Assembly (NCBI GenBank): GCA_001771975.1
Contig: MERE01000191.1
Coordinates: 1 to 13,546, forward strand
Direction: 5' to 3'
Length of the DNA: 13,546 nt
Source of the DNA: Betaproteobacteria bacterium RIFCSPLOWO2_02_FULL_68_150
GTDB taxonomy: Bacteria > Pseudomonadota > Gammaproteobacteria > Burkholderiales > SG8-39
Part shown: positions 7,162 to 13,230 of the stretch, piece after piece
Layout of the letters: each line of letters begins with the position of its first letter
Position numbering within the stretch: the stretch's first letter is position 1
The notes under the pieces: model-generated
Seen by the model: the letters and a program-made list of their open reading frames with translations, nothing else
Databases searched by the model: none
What the model was told of the DNA's origin: nothing
Made by a program: the position numbers and the translations under genes

Positions 7162-8241
7162 GTGAGCGACCAGATCGAGCAGCTCAGGCGCGAAATCGAC
7201 GCGCTCGACGACCAGTTGCTCGCGCTCCTGAACCGGCGCGCCGCACTGGCGGGCCGCATCGGCACCTTCAAGAGCGGCGCCTCCGCCTACCGTCCCGAGC
7301 GCGAGACCGAGATCCTGCGCCGCGTCGCCGAGCGCAATCCGGGTCCGCTGCCGGCCGAGCGCGCGGCGGCGGTATTCCGCGAGGTGATCTCCGCCTGCCG
7401 CGCCATGGAGGCGGCGCTGCGCGTCGCCTATCTGGGGCCGGAGGGCACCTTCAGCGAGATGGCGCTGCGCAAGCAGTTCGGCCACGCGGTCGAAGCCGAG
7501 CCGTGCGCGTCGATCGACGAGGTCTTCCGCGCCGCCGAATCCGGCGGCGCGCAGTTCGCCGTGGTGCCGGTGGAGAACTCCACCGATGGCGCTGTAGGAC
7601 GGACGCTCGACCTGCTGCTGCGCACTCCGCTCAGGATCTGCGGCGAGGTCGCCCTGCGCGTGCACCAGAACCTGCTGCGGCGCGCCTCGGGCGCGGCCGC
7701 GGGGCTGGAGGGGGTGCGCCGCGTGTACTCGCATCCCCAGTCGCTCGCCCAGTGCCATGGCTGGCTCGGCGCGCACCTGCCGCTTGCCGAGCGCGTGCCG
7801 GCGGCGAGCAATGGCGAGGCGGCGCGCCTGGCGGCGGGCGCGGCCGACGCGTGCGCCATCGGCCCGGAGATTGCGGCCGAGCGCTACGGCCTCGGCGTGA
7901 TCGCCGCGAACATCGAGGACGACGCGAACAATCGCACCCGGTTTCTGGTGCTCGGCGCGCAGGCGCCCGAACCGACCGGCAGGGACGCGACCTCGCTCGT
8001 CATGTCGGCGCCCAACCGGCCGGGTGCGGTGCACGCGCTGCTGACACCGCTGGCGAAGCACGGCGTCAGCATGTCGCGCATCGAATCGCGCCCGATGCGC
8101 GTCGGGCAATGGGAGTACTACTTCTTCGTCGATCTCGAGGGGCACCGCAGCGACCCGCCGGTTGCGGCGGCGCTCGCCGAGCTGGAACAGCTCGCGCCGC
8201 TGCTCAGGGTGCTGGGTTCCTACCCCGTGGCGGTGACCTGA
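7162..8241 (+). CDS. pheA: Bifunctional chorismate mutase / prephenate dehydratase (P-protein)
   Basis: A 359-aa fusion: AroQ-type chorismate mutase (about 1-85; R9, R26, K37 and E50 lie in the three-helix pattern), prephenate dehydratase (about 87-270), then an ACT regulatory domain (about 275-355). It converts chorismate to prephenate and then to phenylpyruvate. Seen motifs: YLGPEGTFSEMAL (90-102), VPVENSTDGAVGRTLDLL, and the catalytic Thr-Arg-Phe triplet T259-R260-F261 in NRTRFLVLG. The ACT ESRP motif (E308-P311) in MSRIESRPMR binds phenylalanine in relatives, so Phe feedback inhibition is expected. The start is GTG at 7162, with GGGAT upstream, chosen because the next residues (SDQIEQLRREIDALDDQLL) begin the mutase helix. 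It sits 13 nt after serA, and its TGA directly abuts the hisC ATG. Confidence 0.97.
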   Translation: MSDQIEQLRREIDALDDQLLALLNRRAALAGRIGTFKSGASAYRPERETEILRRVAERNPGPLPAERAAAVFREVISACRAMEAALRVAYLGPEGTFSEMALRKQFGHAVEAEPCASIDEVFRAAESGGAQFAVVPVENSTDGAVGRTLDLLLRTPLRICGEVALRVHQNLLRRASGAAAGLEGVRRVYSHPQSLAQCHGWLGAHLPLAERVPAASNGEAARLAAGAADACAIGPEIAAERYGLGVIAANIEDDANNRTRFLVLGAQAPEPTGRDATSLVMSAPNRPGAVHALLTPLAKHGVSMSRIESRPMRVGQWEYYFFVDLEGHRSDPPVAAALAELEQLAPLLRVLGSYPVAVT

Positions 8242-9348
8242 ATGACGGATTTCAGCGACCTTTCGCCCGCCTACGTGCGCTCGATCGCGCCGTACCAGCC
8301 GGGCAAGCCGATCGCCGAGCTGGCGCGCGAAATGGGCCTCGACGAGGCGAAGATCGTCAAGCTCGCCTCGAACGAGAATCCGCGTGGCATCGGTCCGCGT
8401 ACGCGCGCAGCGCTCGAAGCAGCGCTGCGCGATCTGGCGCGCTATCCCGACGGCAACGGCTTCGAGCTGAAGCGGGCCCTTTCGCGGCGCTATGGCGTAG
8501 ATGCATCGAGCATCGTCCTGGGCAACGGCTCGAACGACGTGCTCGAGCTGGTGTCGCTCGCGTTTCTCGCGCCGGGGCGCTCGGCGGTATTCTCGCAGCA
8601 TGCGTTCGCGGTGTATCCGCTCGCCACGCAGGCGCGCGGCGCGCGCAGCATCGTCACGCCGGCGAAGGATTACGGCCACGACCTCGAGGCCATGGCCGCG
8701 GCGGTGGACGCCGACACGCAGGTGGTCTGGATCGCCAATCCGAACAACCCGACCGGCACCATCGTCTCGCCGGAGCGGCTGGAAGCGTTCGTGCGGCGCG
8801 TACCCGCGCGCGTGCTGGTGGTGATCGACGAAGCGTACAACGAATACCTGCACGCCGACCTGCGCGCCGACACCGTGAAGTGGTTGCGGCGCCACCCGAA
8901 CCTGATCGTGACGCGCACGTTCAGCAAGGCCTACGGACTTGCCGGATTGCGCGTCGGCTACGCGCTCGCGCATCCACAGGTCGCCGACCTCATGAACCGC
9001 GTGCGCCAGCCCTTCAACGTCAGCAGTCTCGCGCTGGTCGCCGCGACGGCGGCGCTCGACGACATGGAGTTCGTCGCGCGCAGCTACGCCGAAAACCTGC
9101 AGGGCCTGCGCCAGCTCGAGCAGGGTGCAAAGCAGCTCGGACTGGAGTGGATTCCGTCCTACGGCAACTTCATCACCATCCGGGTCGGCCGTGCGGCCGA
9201 AGTCTACAAGCGCCTGCTCAAGCGAGGCGTGATCGTGCGGCCGGTGGGCGGCGGCTACCAGCTGCCGGAGCATCTGCGCGTCACGGTCGGCACCGAAGCC
9301 GAAAACGAGCGCTTCCTGGCCGCGCTTTCCGCCAGCCTCGGGGAATGA
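8242..9348 (+). CDS. hisC: Histidinol-phosphate / aromatic aminotransferase (HisC family)
   Basis: A 368-aa fold-type-I PLP aminotransferase of the HisC2 group. Motifs in order: PYQPGKPIAELAREMGLDE near the N-terminus, KLASNENPRG, LGNGSNDVLEL, WIANPNNPTGT, VIDEAYNEYL, and the PLP-lysine segment TRTFSKAYGLAGLRVGY with K229. The chemistry is transamination of imidazole-acetol phosphate with glutamate. Located between pheA and tyrA with no other his genes nearby, it probably also transaminates phenylpyruvate and 4-hydroxyphenylpyruvate; broad HisC enzymes of this kind are known, but that activity is inferred here. The ATG at 8242 follows the pheA stop with zero spacing, and its 3' end overlaps tyrA by 4 nt (ATGA), so translation depends on coupling. 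A second hisC in a his operon elsewhere is likely. Confidence 0.94.
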   Translation: MTDFSDLSPAYVRSIAPYQPGKPIAELAREMGLDEAKIVKLASNENPRGIGPRTRAALEAALRDLARYPDGNGFELKRALSRRYGVDASSIVLGNGSNDVLELVSLAFLAPGRSAVFSQHAFAVYPLATQARGARSIVTPAKDYGHDLEAMAAAVDADTQVVWIANPNNPTGTIVSPERLEAFVRRVPARVLVVIDEAYNEYLHADLRADTVKWLRRHPNLIVTRTFSKAYGLAGLRVGYALAHPQVADLMNRVRQPFNVSSLALVAATAALDDMEFVARSYAENLQGLRQLEQGAKQLGLEWIPSYGNFITIRVGRAAEVYKRLLKRGVIVRPVGGGYQLPEHLRVTVGTEAENERFLAALSASLGE

Positions 9349-10223
9349 TGCCGTTCGAGCGGGTCGCCGTGATCGGGGTCGGCCTGATCGGCGGATCGTT
9401 TGCGCTCGCGCTCAAGGCGGCAGGGCTCGCTCGGCGGGTGGTGGGCGCAGGTCGCAGTCAGGCCAACCTGGATCTCGCGCTGGAGCGCGGCGTGATCGAC
9501 GCGGTGGCTTCGAGCGCGGCGCACGCGGCGCAGGACGCGGAACTGGTTCTCGTCGCGACGCCGGTGGCGCAGTATCCCCAGGTGTTCGGCGCAATCGGCC
9601 CGGTGCTCGGCGCGCAGGCAGTCGTCACCGATGCCGGCAGCACCAAGCAGGACGTGATCGCGGCCGCGCGCGCCGGTCTCGGCGCCAGGCTCGCGCAGTT
9701 CGTCCCGGCGCACCCGGTCGCCGGCGCGGAGCACAGCGGTGCCGCCGCTGCCACGGCGGATCTGTTCCGCGGCAAGCGCGTCGTGCTCACGCCGCAGGCT
9801 GAAACCTCGCCGCAGGCGCTCGCACGCGTCGAGCAGGCCTGGCAGGCTTGCGGTGCGAGGCTCTTCCGAATGGCGCCGGAAGAGCACGACGCGGTTTTCG
9901 CCGCGGTGAGCCATCTGCCGCACCTGCTTGCATACGCTCTGGTGCACGACATCGCCGAGCGCGGCAACGCGGCCCAGCTCTTCGGCTACGCAGCGAGCGG
10001 TTTTCGCGATTTCACGCGCATTGCCTCGAGCCAACCGGAAATGTGGCGCGACATCTGCGTCGCGAACCGGCAGGTGCTGCTCGCCGAACTCGACCGCTAC
10101 GGCGCGCAGCTCGCCGCGCTGCGGCCGATGATCGAACGGGGCGACGGCGCCGCACTGGAGCGCGTGTTCGCCGCCGCGCGCGCGGCGCGCGAGCGCTGGC
10201 TCAAGGGCGACTACGAGCCGTGA
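9345..10223 (+). CDS. tyrA: Prephenate (cyclohexadienyl) dehydrogenase
   Basis: A 292-aa monofunctional TyrA, cytosolic, oxidatively decarboxylating prephenate (or arogenate) to 4-hydroxyphenylpyruvate (or tyrosine). An N-terminal Rossmann fold carries GVGLIG (11-16); then VATPVAQYP, TDAGSTKQDV, HPVAGAEHSG (H123-G132) and SHLPHLLAYAL (S189, H190, H193), the catalytic-His region of the helical dimerisation domain. No chorismate mutase or ACT domain is fused; the mutase activity is supplied by PheA. The start is ATG at 9345 inside the hisC TGA (ATGA), with a second in-frame ATG at 9348. The frame is open far upstream but that part overlaps pheA/hisC and is not coding. NAD versus NADP preference cannot be read confidently. 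Its 3' end overlaps the aroA GTG start by 4 nt. Confidence 0.95.
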   Translation: MMPFERVAVIGVGLIGGSFALALKAAGLARRVVGAGRSQANLDLALERGVIDAVASSAAHAAQDAELVLVATPVAQYPQVFGAIGPVLGAQAVVTDAGSTKQDVIAAARAGLGARLAQFVPAHPVAGAEHSGAAAATADLFRGKRVVLTPQAETSPQALARVEQAWQACGARLFRMAPEEHDAVFAAVSHLPHLLAYALVHDIAERGNAAQLFGYAASGFRDFTRIASSQPEMWRDICVANRQVLLAELDRYGAQLAALRPMIERGDGAALERVFAAARAARERWLKGDYEP

Positions 10224-11497
10224 AGCCGCTCGAACTCAAGGCGGCTTCCCGCGCCACGGGGACGGTGCGCTTGCCGGGCTCGAAGAGCATCTCCAACCGC
10301 GTATTGCTGCTCGCGGCGCTCGCCGATGGAGCGACCGTGGTGCGTAACCTGCTTCAAGCCGACGACACCCGTGTCATGGTGGAGTCGCTGTCGCGGCTGG
10401 GGGTGCGCTGCGTGGCGGAGGCGCCTGGCGTGCTGCAGGTGCCTGGCGTGCGCGGCGAGTTTCCGGTCAAGCAGGCGGCGCTGTTCCTCGGCAATGCCGG
10501 CACCGCGTTCCGGCCGCTGACCGCGGCGCTTGCATTCAGCGGCGGCGACTATCGGCTGTCCGGCACGCCACGCATGCACCAGCGCCCGATCGGCGACCTG
10601 GTGGATGCGCTGCGCATGATGGGGGCGAGCATCGAATATCTGGCGGGCGAAAGCTATCCGCCGCTCGCAATCCATCCCGCAGACGTTCGGCCGGGGCAAT
10701 CGACGCGCGTGCGCGGCGACGTCTCATCGCAATATCTGAGCGCGCTGCTGATGGCGCTGCCACTCGCCGGTGGCGGCCGCATCGTGGTCGAGGGCGAGCT
10801 GATTTCCAAGCCCTATGTCGAGATCACCCTGAATCTGATGCAACGCTTCGGCATCGCGGTCGCGCGCGACGGCTGGCGCGAGTTCCGCGTGCCGCCGGGT
10901 CCGTACCGCAGCCCGGGCACGATCACGCTGGAAGGCGACGCCTCGTCGGCCTCCTACTTTCTCGCCGCTGGCGCGGTGGGCGGCGGACCGGTACGGGTGG
11001 AAGGCGTGGGCCGCGGCAGCATTCAGGGCGATGTCCGGTTTGCCGAGGTGCTCGAACGCATGGGGGCCATCGTCAATTCAGGCGAGGATTGGATCGAAGC
11101 GTCGGCAGCGGAAGGAAAACTGCGCGCCTTCGATCTTGACCTGAATCACATTCCGGACGCGGCGATGACGGCGGCGGTGCTGGCGCTGTTTGCCGACGGT
11201 CCTTGCGCGGTGCGCAACATCGCGAGCTGGCGCGTCAAGGAAACCGACCGCATCGCGGCGATGGCAACCGAGCTGCGCAAGCTCGGTGCGGAAGTCGAGA
11301 CGGGGCCGGATTTCCTGAAAGTCACTCCGGCAACGCTGAAATCCGGCGTCGCGATCGACACCTACGACGATCACCGCATGGCGATGTGCTTCTCGCTCGT
11401 CTCGCTCGGCGGCGTCCCGCTCACGATCAACGACCCGGATTGCGTCGCGAAGACTTTTCCGGATTACTTCGCGGTGTTCGCGTCGATCGCTCGCTGA
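10220..11497 (+). CDS. aroA: 3-phosphoshikimate 1-carboxyvinyltransferase (EPSP synthase, class I)
   Basis: A 425-aa EPSP synthase joining shikimate-3-phosphate and PEP to give EPSP, the penultimate step to chorismate. Key residues line up with E. coli numbering: K22 in LPGSKSISNR, D313 in NHIPDAAMT, K340-E341 in RVKETDRIAA, and DDHRMAMCFSLVSLGG near the end. The PEP/glyphosate loop is LGNAGTAFRP with G94 (E. coli G96) and P99 (E. coli P101) unchanged, indicating a glyphosate-sensitive class I enzyme. The start is GTG at 10220 inside the tyrA stop (GTGA); the frame extends upstream across tyrA but the family begins here. It is the last gene of the serC operon. Only 4 nt separate its stop from the stop of the convergent PIN toxin gene, leaving no room for a terminator. 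Confidence 0.97.
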   Translation: MKPLELKAASRATGTVRLPGSKSISNRVLLLAALADGATVVRNLLQADDTRVMVESLSRLGVRCVAEAPGVLQVPGVRGEFPVKQAALFLGNAGTAFRPLTAALAFSGGDYRLSGTPRMHQRPIGDLVDALRMMGASIEYLAGESYPPLAIHPADVRPGQSTRVRGDVSSQYLSALLMALPLAGGGRIVVEGELISKPYVEITLNLMQRFGIAVARDGWREFRVPPGPYRSPGTITLEGDASSASYFLAAGAVGGGPVRVEGVGRGSIQGDVRFAEVLERMGAIVNSGEDWIEASAAEGKLRAFDLDLNHIPDAAMTAAVLALFADGPCAVRNIASWRVKETDRIAAMATELRKLGAEVETGPDFLKVTPATLKSGVAIDTYDDHRMAMCFSLVSLGGVPLTINDPDCVAKTFPDYFAVFASIAR

Positions 11498-11501
11498 TCG
11501 T

Positions 11502-11912
11502 TCATCGCGTCAGGAGCGCAGCGAAGCGGCGTGGCGGCACGATCGGCGTTTCCGCGATGCGCTTGAGGCGCAGAATCGCCTTGTCACCGGTGACGAGATA
11601 GTCCGCGCCTGCCGTGACTGCCATCGCAAGCAGGTAGTCGTCCCCCGGATCCGGCGAGTCGCCGACGCGCCGGAGACGCTCGAGCAGCACGTCGGCGTTG
11701 CGCAACTGATTGACGACGCGGCCGACCGCACGCCGCGGCAGCACTGTGCGGAGCTTCGCATAGCCGGCGGCGCGCTTGAATTCCTCGATCTGCTCGCTGC
11801 TCGTCGCCAGGCGGAAGCGCCCCTGTTGCCAGCGGTCCAAGATTTCCGCCGGTGGGCCGCCGTCGGAGTGCAGGGCACTCAGAAGAACGTTCGTGTCGAG
11901 GACGACCAGCAC
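11502..11912 (-). CDS. PIN-domain toxin (VapC-like, COG1569-type)
   Basis: A 136-aa single-domain PIN protein, predicted Mg-dependent ribonuclease and toxin of a type II toxin-antitoxin pair. The acidic active-site pattern is present: D6 in VVLDTNVLLSAL, E44 in QIEEFKRA, D91/D92 in DSPDPGDDYLLAMA, and D110 in ADYLVTGDKAIL. ADYLVTGD plus a C-terminal PIVPPRRFAALL segment is typical of the COG1569 toxin group. The start is GTG at 11912, 3 nt after the stop of the antitoxin gene, so the pair should be translated from one mRNA. It is convergent with aroA, with 4 nt between stops. Target RNA is unknown. Catalytic residues are intact, so I predict an active toxin. Confidence 0.88.
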   Translation of the reverse strand: MLVVLDTNVLLSALHSDGGPPAEILDRWQQGRFRLATSSEQIEEFKRAAGYAKLRTVLPRRAVGRVVNQLRNADVLLERLRRVGDSPDPGDDYLLAMAVTAGADYLVTGDKAILRLKRIAETPIVPPRRFAALLTR

Positions 11913-11915
11913 CGC

Positions 11916-12209
11916 TCAGCGGTGCCTGCGCGCGTACGCCACGGCTTCCGCCACGAGCTTCTCAAAACGGGCCTTCGGCAGCGAGCGCGTCTTCGCCCTG
12001 ATCTGCGCCAGTGCCTCGGCCAGGTCTGCACGGGCAGCGCTACGCGCCGTGCCGGCACGTTTGCGCGCCATGCCAAGCTTCGCCTTCACCGCCTCCTGCA
12101 CGAAGTGAGACAGGTCGCCCTTGCGAGCGCCCGCCTGCCCGAGGTAAGTGCGCAACGCGTCATCGGTTTCCCTGGACACCTTCAGCGACCAGCGTACCGT
12201 ATCCTCCAT
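11916..12209 (-). CDS. Ribbon-helix-helix antitoxin partner of the PIN toxin
   Basis: A predicted 97-aa basic protein. The N-terminus VRWSLKVSRETDDALRTYL followed by GDLSHFVQEAVKAKL fits a ribbon-helix-helix (beta-alpha-alpha) DNA-binding domain at residues 5-46. A basic Ala/Arg/Lys linker and a C-terminal helix (about 75-97) follow, the latter probably wrapping the toxin. Two adjacent in-frame ATGs (12212 and 12209) follow a GGAG; I choose 12209 for better spacing. The longer frame from 12257 would cross the candidate promoter and operator and is rejected. It lies directly upstream of the PIN gene, the usual antitoxin-first order. Likely role: neutralise the toxin and autorepress the operon through the palindrome at 12236-12245. 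Family assignment is by pattern, not search. Confidence 0.78.
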   Translation of the reverse strand: MEDTVRWSLKVSRETDDALRTYLGQAGARKGDLSHFVQEAVKAKLGMARKRAGTARSAARADLAEALAQIRAKTRSLPKARFEKLVAEAVAYARRHR

Positions 12210-12235
12210 CATCTTCTCCAAATGGGCACATAAAC

Positions 12236-12256
12236 ACACATGTGTCCAGTATGCCA
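12236..12256 (-). promoter_or_regulatory. Candidate promoter and operator of the RHH/PIN operon
   Basis: On the minus strand TGGCATACT (12256 to 12248) resembles an extended -10 element (TGn plus CATACT). Two nt downstream lies a perfect 10-nt palindrome ACACATGTGT (12236-12245), followed by further TGTG/ATGTG steps toward the gene. The expected transcription start falls in the palindrome, 27 nt before the antitoxin ATG. That is a plausible autoregulatory site for a ribbon-helix-helix dimer. The palindrome is seen; function is inferred. Confidence 0.4.
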
Positions 12257-12284
12257 CAACGCGATGAGTGACTCGCCGCCGCGC

Positions 12285-12583
12285 TCAATCGATCACCCGG
12301 TCGGCGCGCAGGAGTACCGACCGCGGAATCGTGACGCCGAGCGCCTTGGCCGTTCTCCGCTTGATCACCAGCTCGAACTTGGTCGGCTGCTGTATGGGCA
12401 GATCGGCCGCCTTGGCGCCCTTCAGGATCTTGTCGATCGAAGCCGCGACGAGTCGCCACTGTTCATCGAGCACGAACCCATAGGTAATCAGGCCGCCCGC
12501 CTCGACAAAAGCCGGGATGGGGTACATCACCGGGATCCGGTGCTTATCAGTGTGGCAAGCTGAAGAATAGTGCGGCGTTTCAT
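12285..12583 (-). pseudogene. Decayed ABC-transporter substrate-binding protein (ABC_sub_bind family) with internal deletion
   Basis: The C-terminal part reads in one frame from about 12534 to the TGA at 12285-12287: PVMYPIPAFVEAGGLITYG, then SIDKILKGAKAADLPIQQPT, KFELVIKRRTAKALG and LLRADRVID. This is the conserved ending of the roughly 325-aa ABC_sub_bind (COG2984) lipoprotein/periplasmic family. In another frame, a good GGAG ribosome site precedes ATG at 12583 and MKRRTILQLATLIS, which resembles the family's N-terminal signal start, but this frame stops at 12527-12529 after 18 codons. So the two ends are joined with roughly 220-230 codons missing and a frame disruption. A frame open from 12662 spans the C-terminal part, but its first 40 or so residues are unrelated and ignore the real start. 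Not expected to give a functional protein. It lies between the two TA modules. Confidence 0.8.
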
Positions 12584-12632
12584 GCGGGGGATCTCCTCGG
12601 CTGGCAGCAATACTCCGCTGGTCGGTGCCCGG

Positions 12633-12641
12633 TGCTAGACT
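12633..12641 (+). promoter_or_regulatory. Candidate extended -10 promoter for the DUF433/DUF5615 operon
   Basis: TGCTAGACT: a TGn extension plus TAGACT (4 of 6 matches), 20 nt upstream of the antitoxin ATG at 12661, giving a very short leader. No -35 box recognised. If real, this promoter would also feed cmk, which starts 10 nt after the toxin. Confidence 0.3.
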
Positions 12642-12660
12642 TTGCGCCGAGCAAGTCATC

Positions 12661-12888
12661 ATGAGCTACCAGGACCGGATTTCCATCGACCCCGCGATCC
12701 GCAGCGGCAAGCCCTGCATCAAGGGTACGCGGATCACGGTGTACGACATTCTTGAATACCTCGCCGGCGGAATGACGGAAACGCAGCTTCTGCGCGACTT
12801 TCCGTCGCTCTCGCGCGATGACGTCAAAGCGGCCTTGGAGTTCGCGGCCGCTCGTGAGCGCAAGCTCGCCGGGTCCGCGGCTGGGTGA
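12661..12888 (+). CDS. DUF433-family antitoxin
   Basis: A 75-aa protein with the DUF433 (COG2442) signature: RISIDPAIRSGKPCIKGTRI, then TVYDILEYLAGGMTETQLLRDFPSLSRDDVKAALEFAA. This small helix-turn-helix-like fold is a common antitoxin paired with DUF5615 PIN-like toxins. The start is the ATG at 12661 (MSYQDR), where the family begins; an upstream in-frame ATG at 12625 would add 12 unrelated residues and overlap the candidate promoter. The ribosome site is weak. The stop overlaps the next gene's GTG by 4 nt (GTGA), giving strong coupling with the toxin. Probably binds the toxin and the operon promoter; that is family inference. Confidence 0.9.
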   Translation: MSYQDRISIDPAIRSGKPCIKGTRITVYDILEYLAGGMTETQLLRDFPSLSRDDVKAALEFAAARERKLAGSAAG

Positions 12889-13220
12889 AACTCCTGATCG
12901 ATGAAAATCTGGGCGCTCGGCTCGTGGAGCTGCTCGCTGAAGAATTCCCTGGAAGCGTGCATCTCGAGCAGGCTCTCGGGCGCGGCTGTGCGGACGCGGA
13001 TGTCTGGCAGCACGCGATTGCGAACGGTTTCGCCATCGTGTCGAAGGACAACGATTTCCGGCAGCGGGCTTTCATGTCCGGTCCGCCGCCGAAGGTGATC
13101 TGGCTCGAGGCAGGAAACGCCGGCACTGAAAAGATCGCCGAACTGCTGCGGTCCCATCGGCGCCAGGTCGCGCGCTTCGGCGGCGGTGGTGATGAGACTC
13201 TGCTGATCCTGCGAGGCTGA
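12885..13220 (+). CDS. DUF5615 PIN-like toxin
   Basis: A 111-aa PIN-like protein of the DUF5615 (COG4634) type, predicted RNase toxin paired with the DUF433 antitoxin. Motifs: KLLIDENLGARLVELLAEEF at the N-terminus (D6, E7, N8), GCADADVWQHAIANG (D37, D39), and IVSKDNDFRQRA (D55, D57), the conserved acidic cluster of the family. PPKVIWLEAGNAGTEKIAELL gives the typical fifth-strand region, and the protein ends with DETLLILRG. The start is GTG at 12885 overlapping the antitoxin TGA. Active-site acids look intact. Its stop is only 10 nt from the cmk start, so this module is transcriptionally upstream of cmk. Biochemical activity of this toxin family is less established than for VapC. Confidence 0.88.
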   Translation: MKLLIDENLGARLVELLAEEFPGSVHLEQALGRGCADADVWQHAIANGFAIVSKDNDFRQRAFMSGPPPKVIWLEAGNAGTEKIAELLRSHRRQVARFGGGGDETLLILRG

Positions 13221-13230
13221 TCCCGGCGCG

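Larger units (their letters stand above)
11498..13230. other. Accessory insert between aroA and cmk (two TA modules plus a pseudogene)
   Basis: In most Betaproteobacteria aroA is followed directly by cmk and rpsA. Here about 1.73 kb intervenes, holding a minus-strand RHH/PIN pair, a decayed substrate-binding protein gene and a plus-strand DUF433/DUF5615 pair. No integrase, transposase, tRNA or long flanking repeat is visible. The only shared end sequence I see is the 7-mer GCTGATC around the aroA stop (11493-11499) and around the last toxin stop (13216-13222). That it is an insertion is inferred from gene order. Confidence 0.7.

Noticed and set aside
7006..9273. Long minus-strand open frame (755 codons) opposite serA/pheA/hisC
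   Set aside because: Antisense shadow of GC-rich codons; Arg/His/Ala-rich composition and no recognisable motif.
7503..9344. Long upstream extension of the tyrA frame across pheA and hisC
   Set aside because: The extension overlaps two intact genes in another frame and is Arg/Ala-rich. TyrA family homology starts at 9345.
9848..10219. Upstream extension of the aroA frame across tyrA
   Set aside because: EPSP synthase alignment begins at the GTG at 10220, which overlaps the tyrA stop; the upstream residues are a shadow of tyrA.
10481..10517. Possible glyphosate-tolerant AroA
   Set aside because: The loop LGNAGTAFRP keeps the sensitive-type Gly and Pro, and the enzyme is class I.
12530..12662. 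N-terminal part of the 125-codon minus-strand frame as the true start of the substrate-binding remnant
   Set aside because: The first 40 or so residues match nothing in the family, and a better ribosome site and signal-like start (MKRRTIL) lie in a different frame at 12583.
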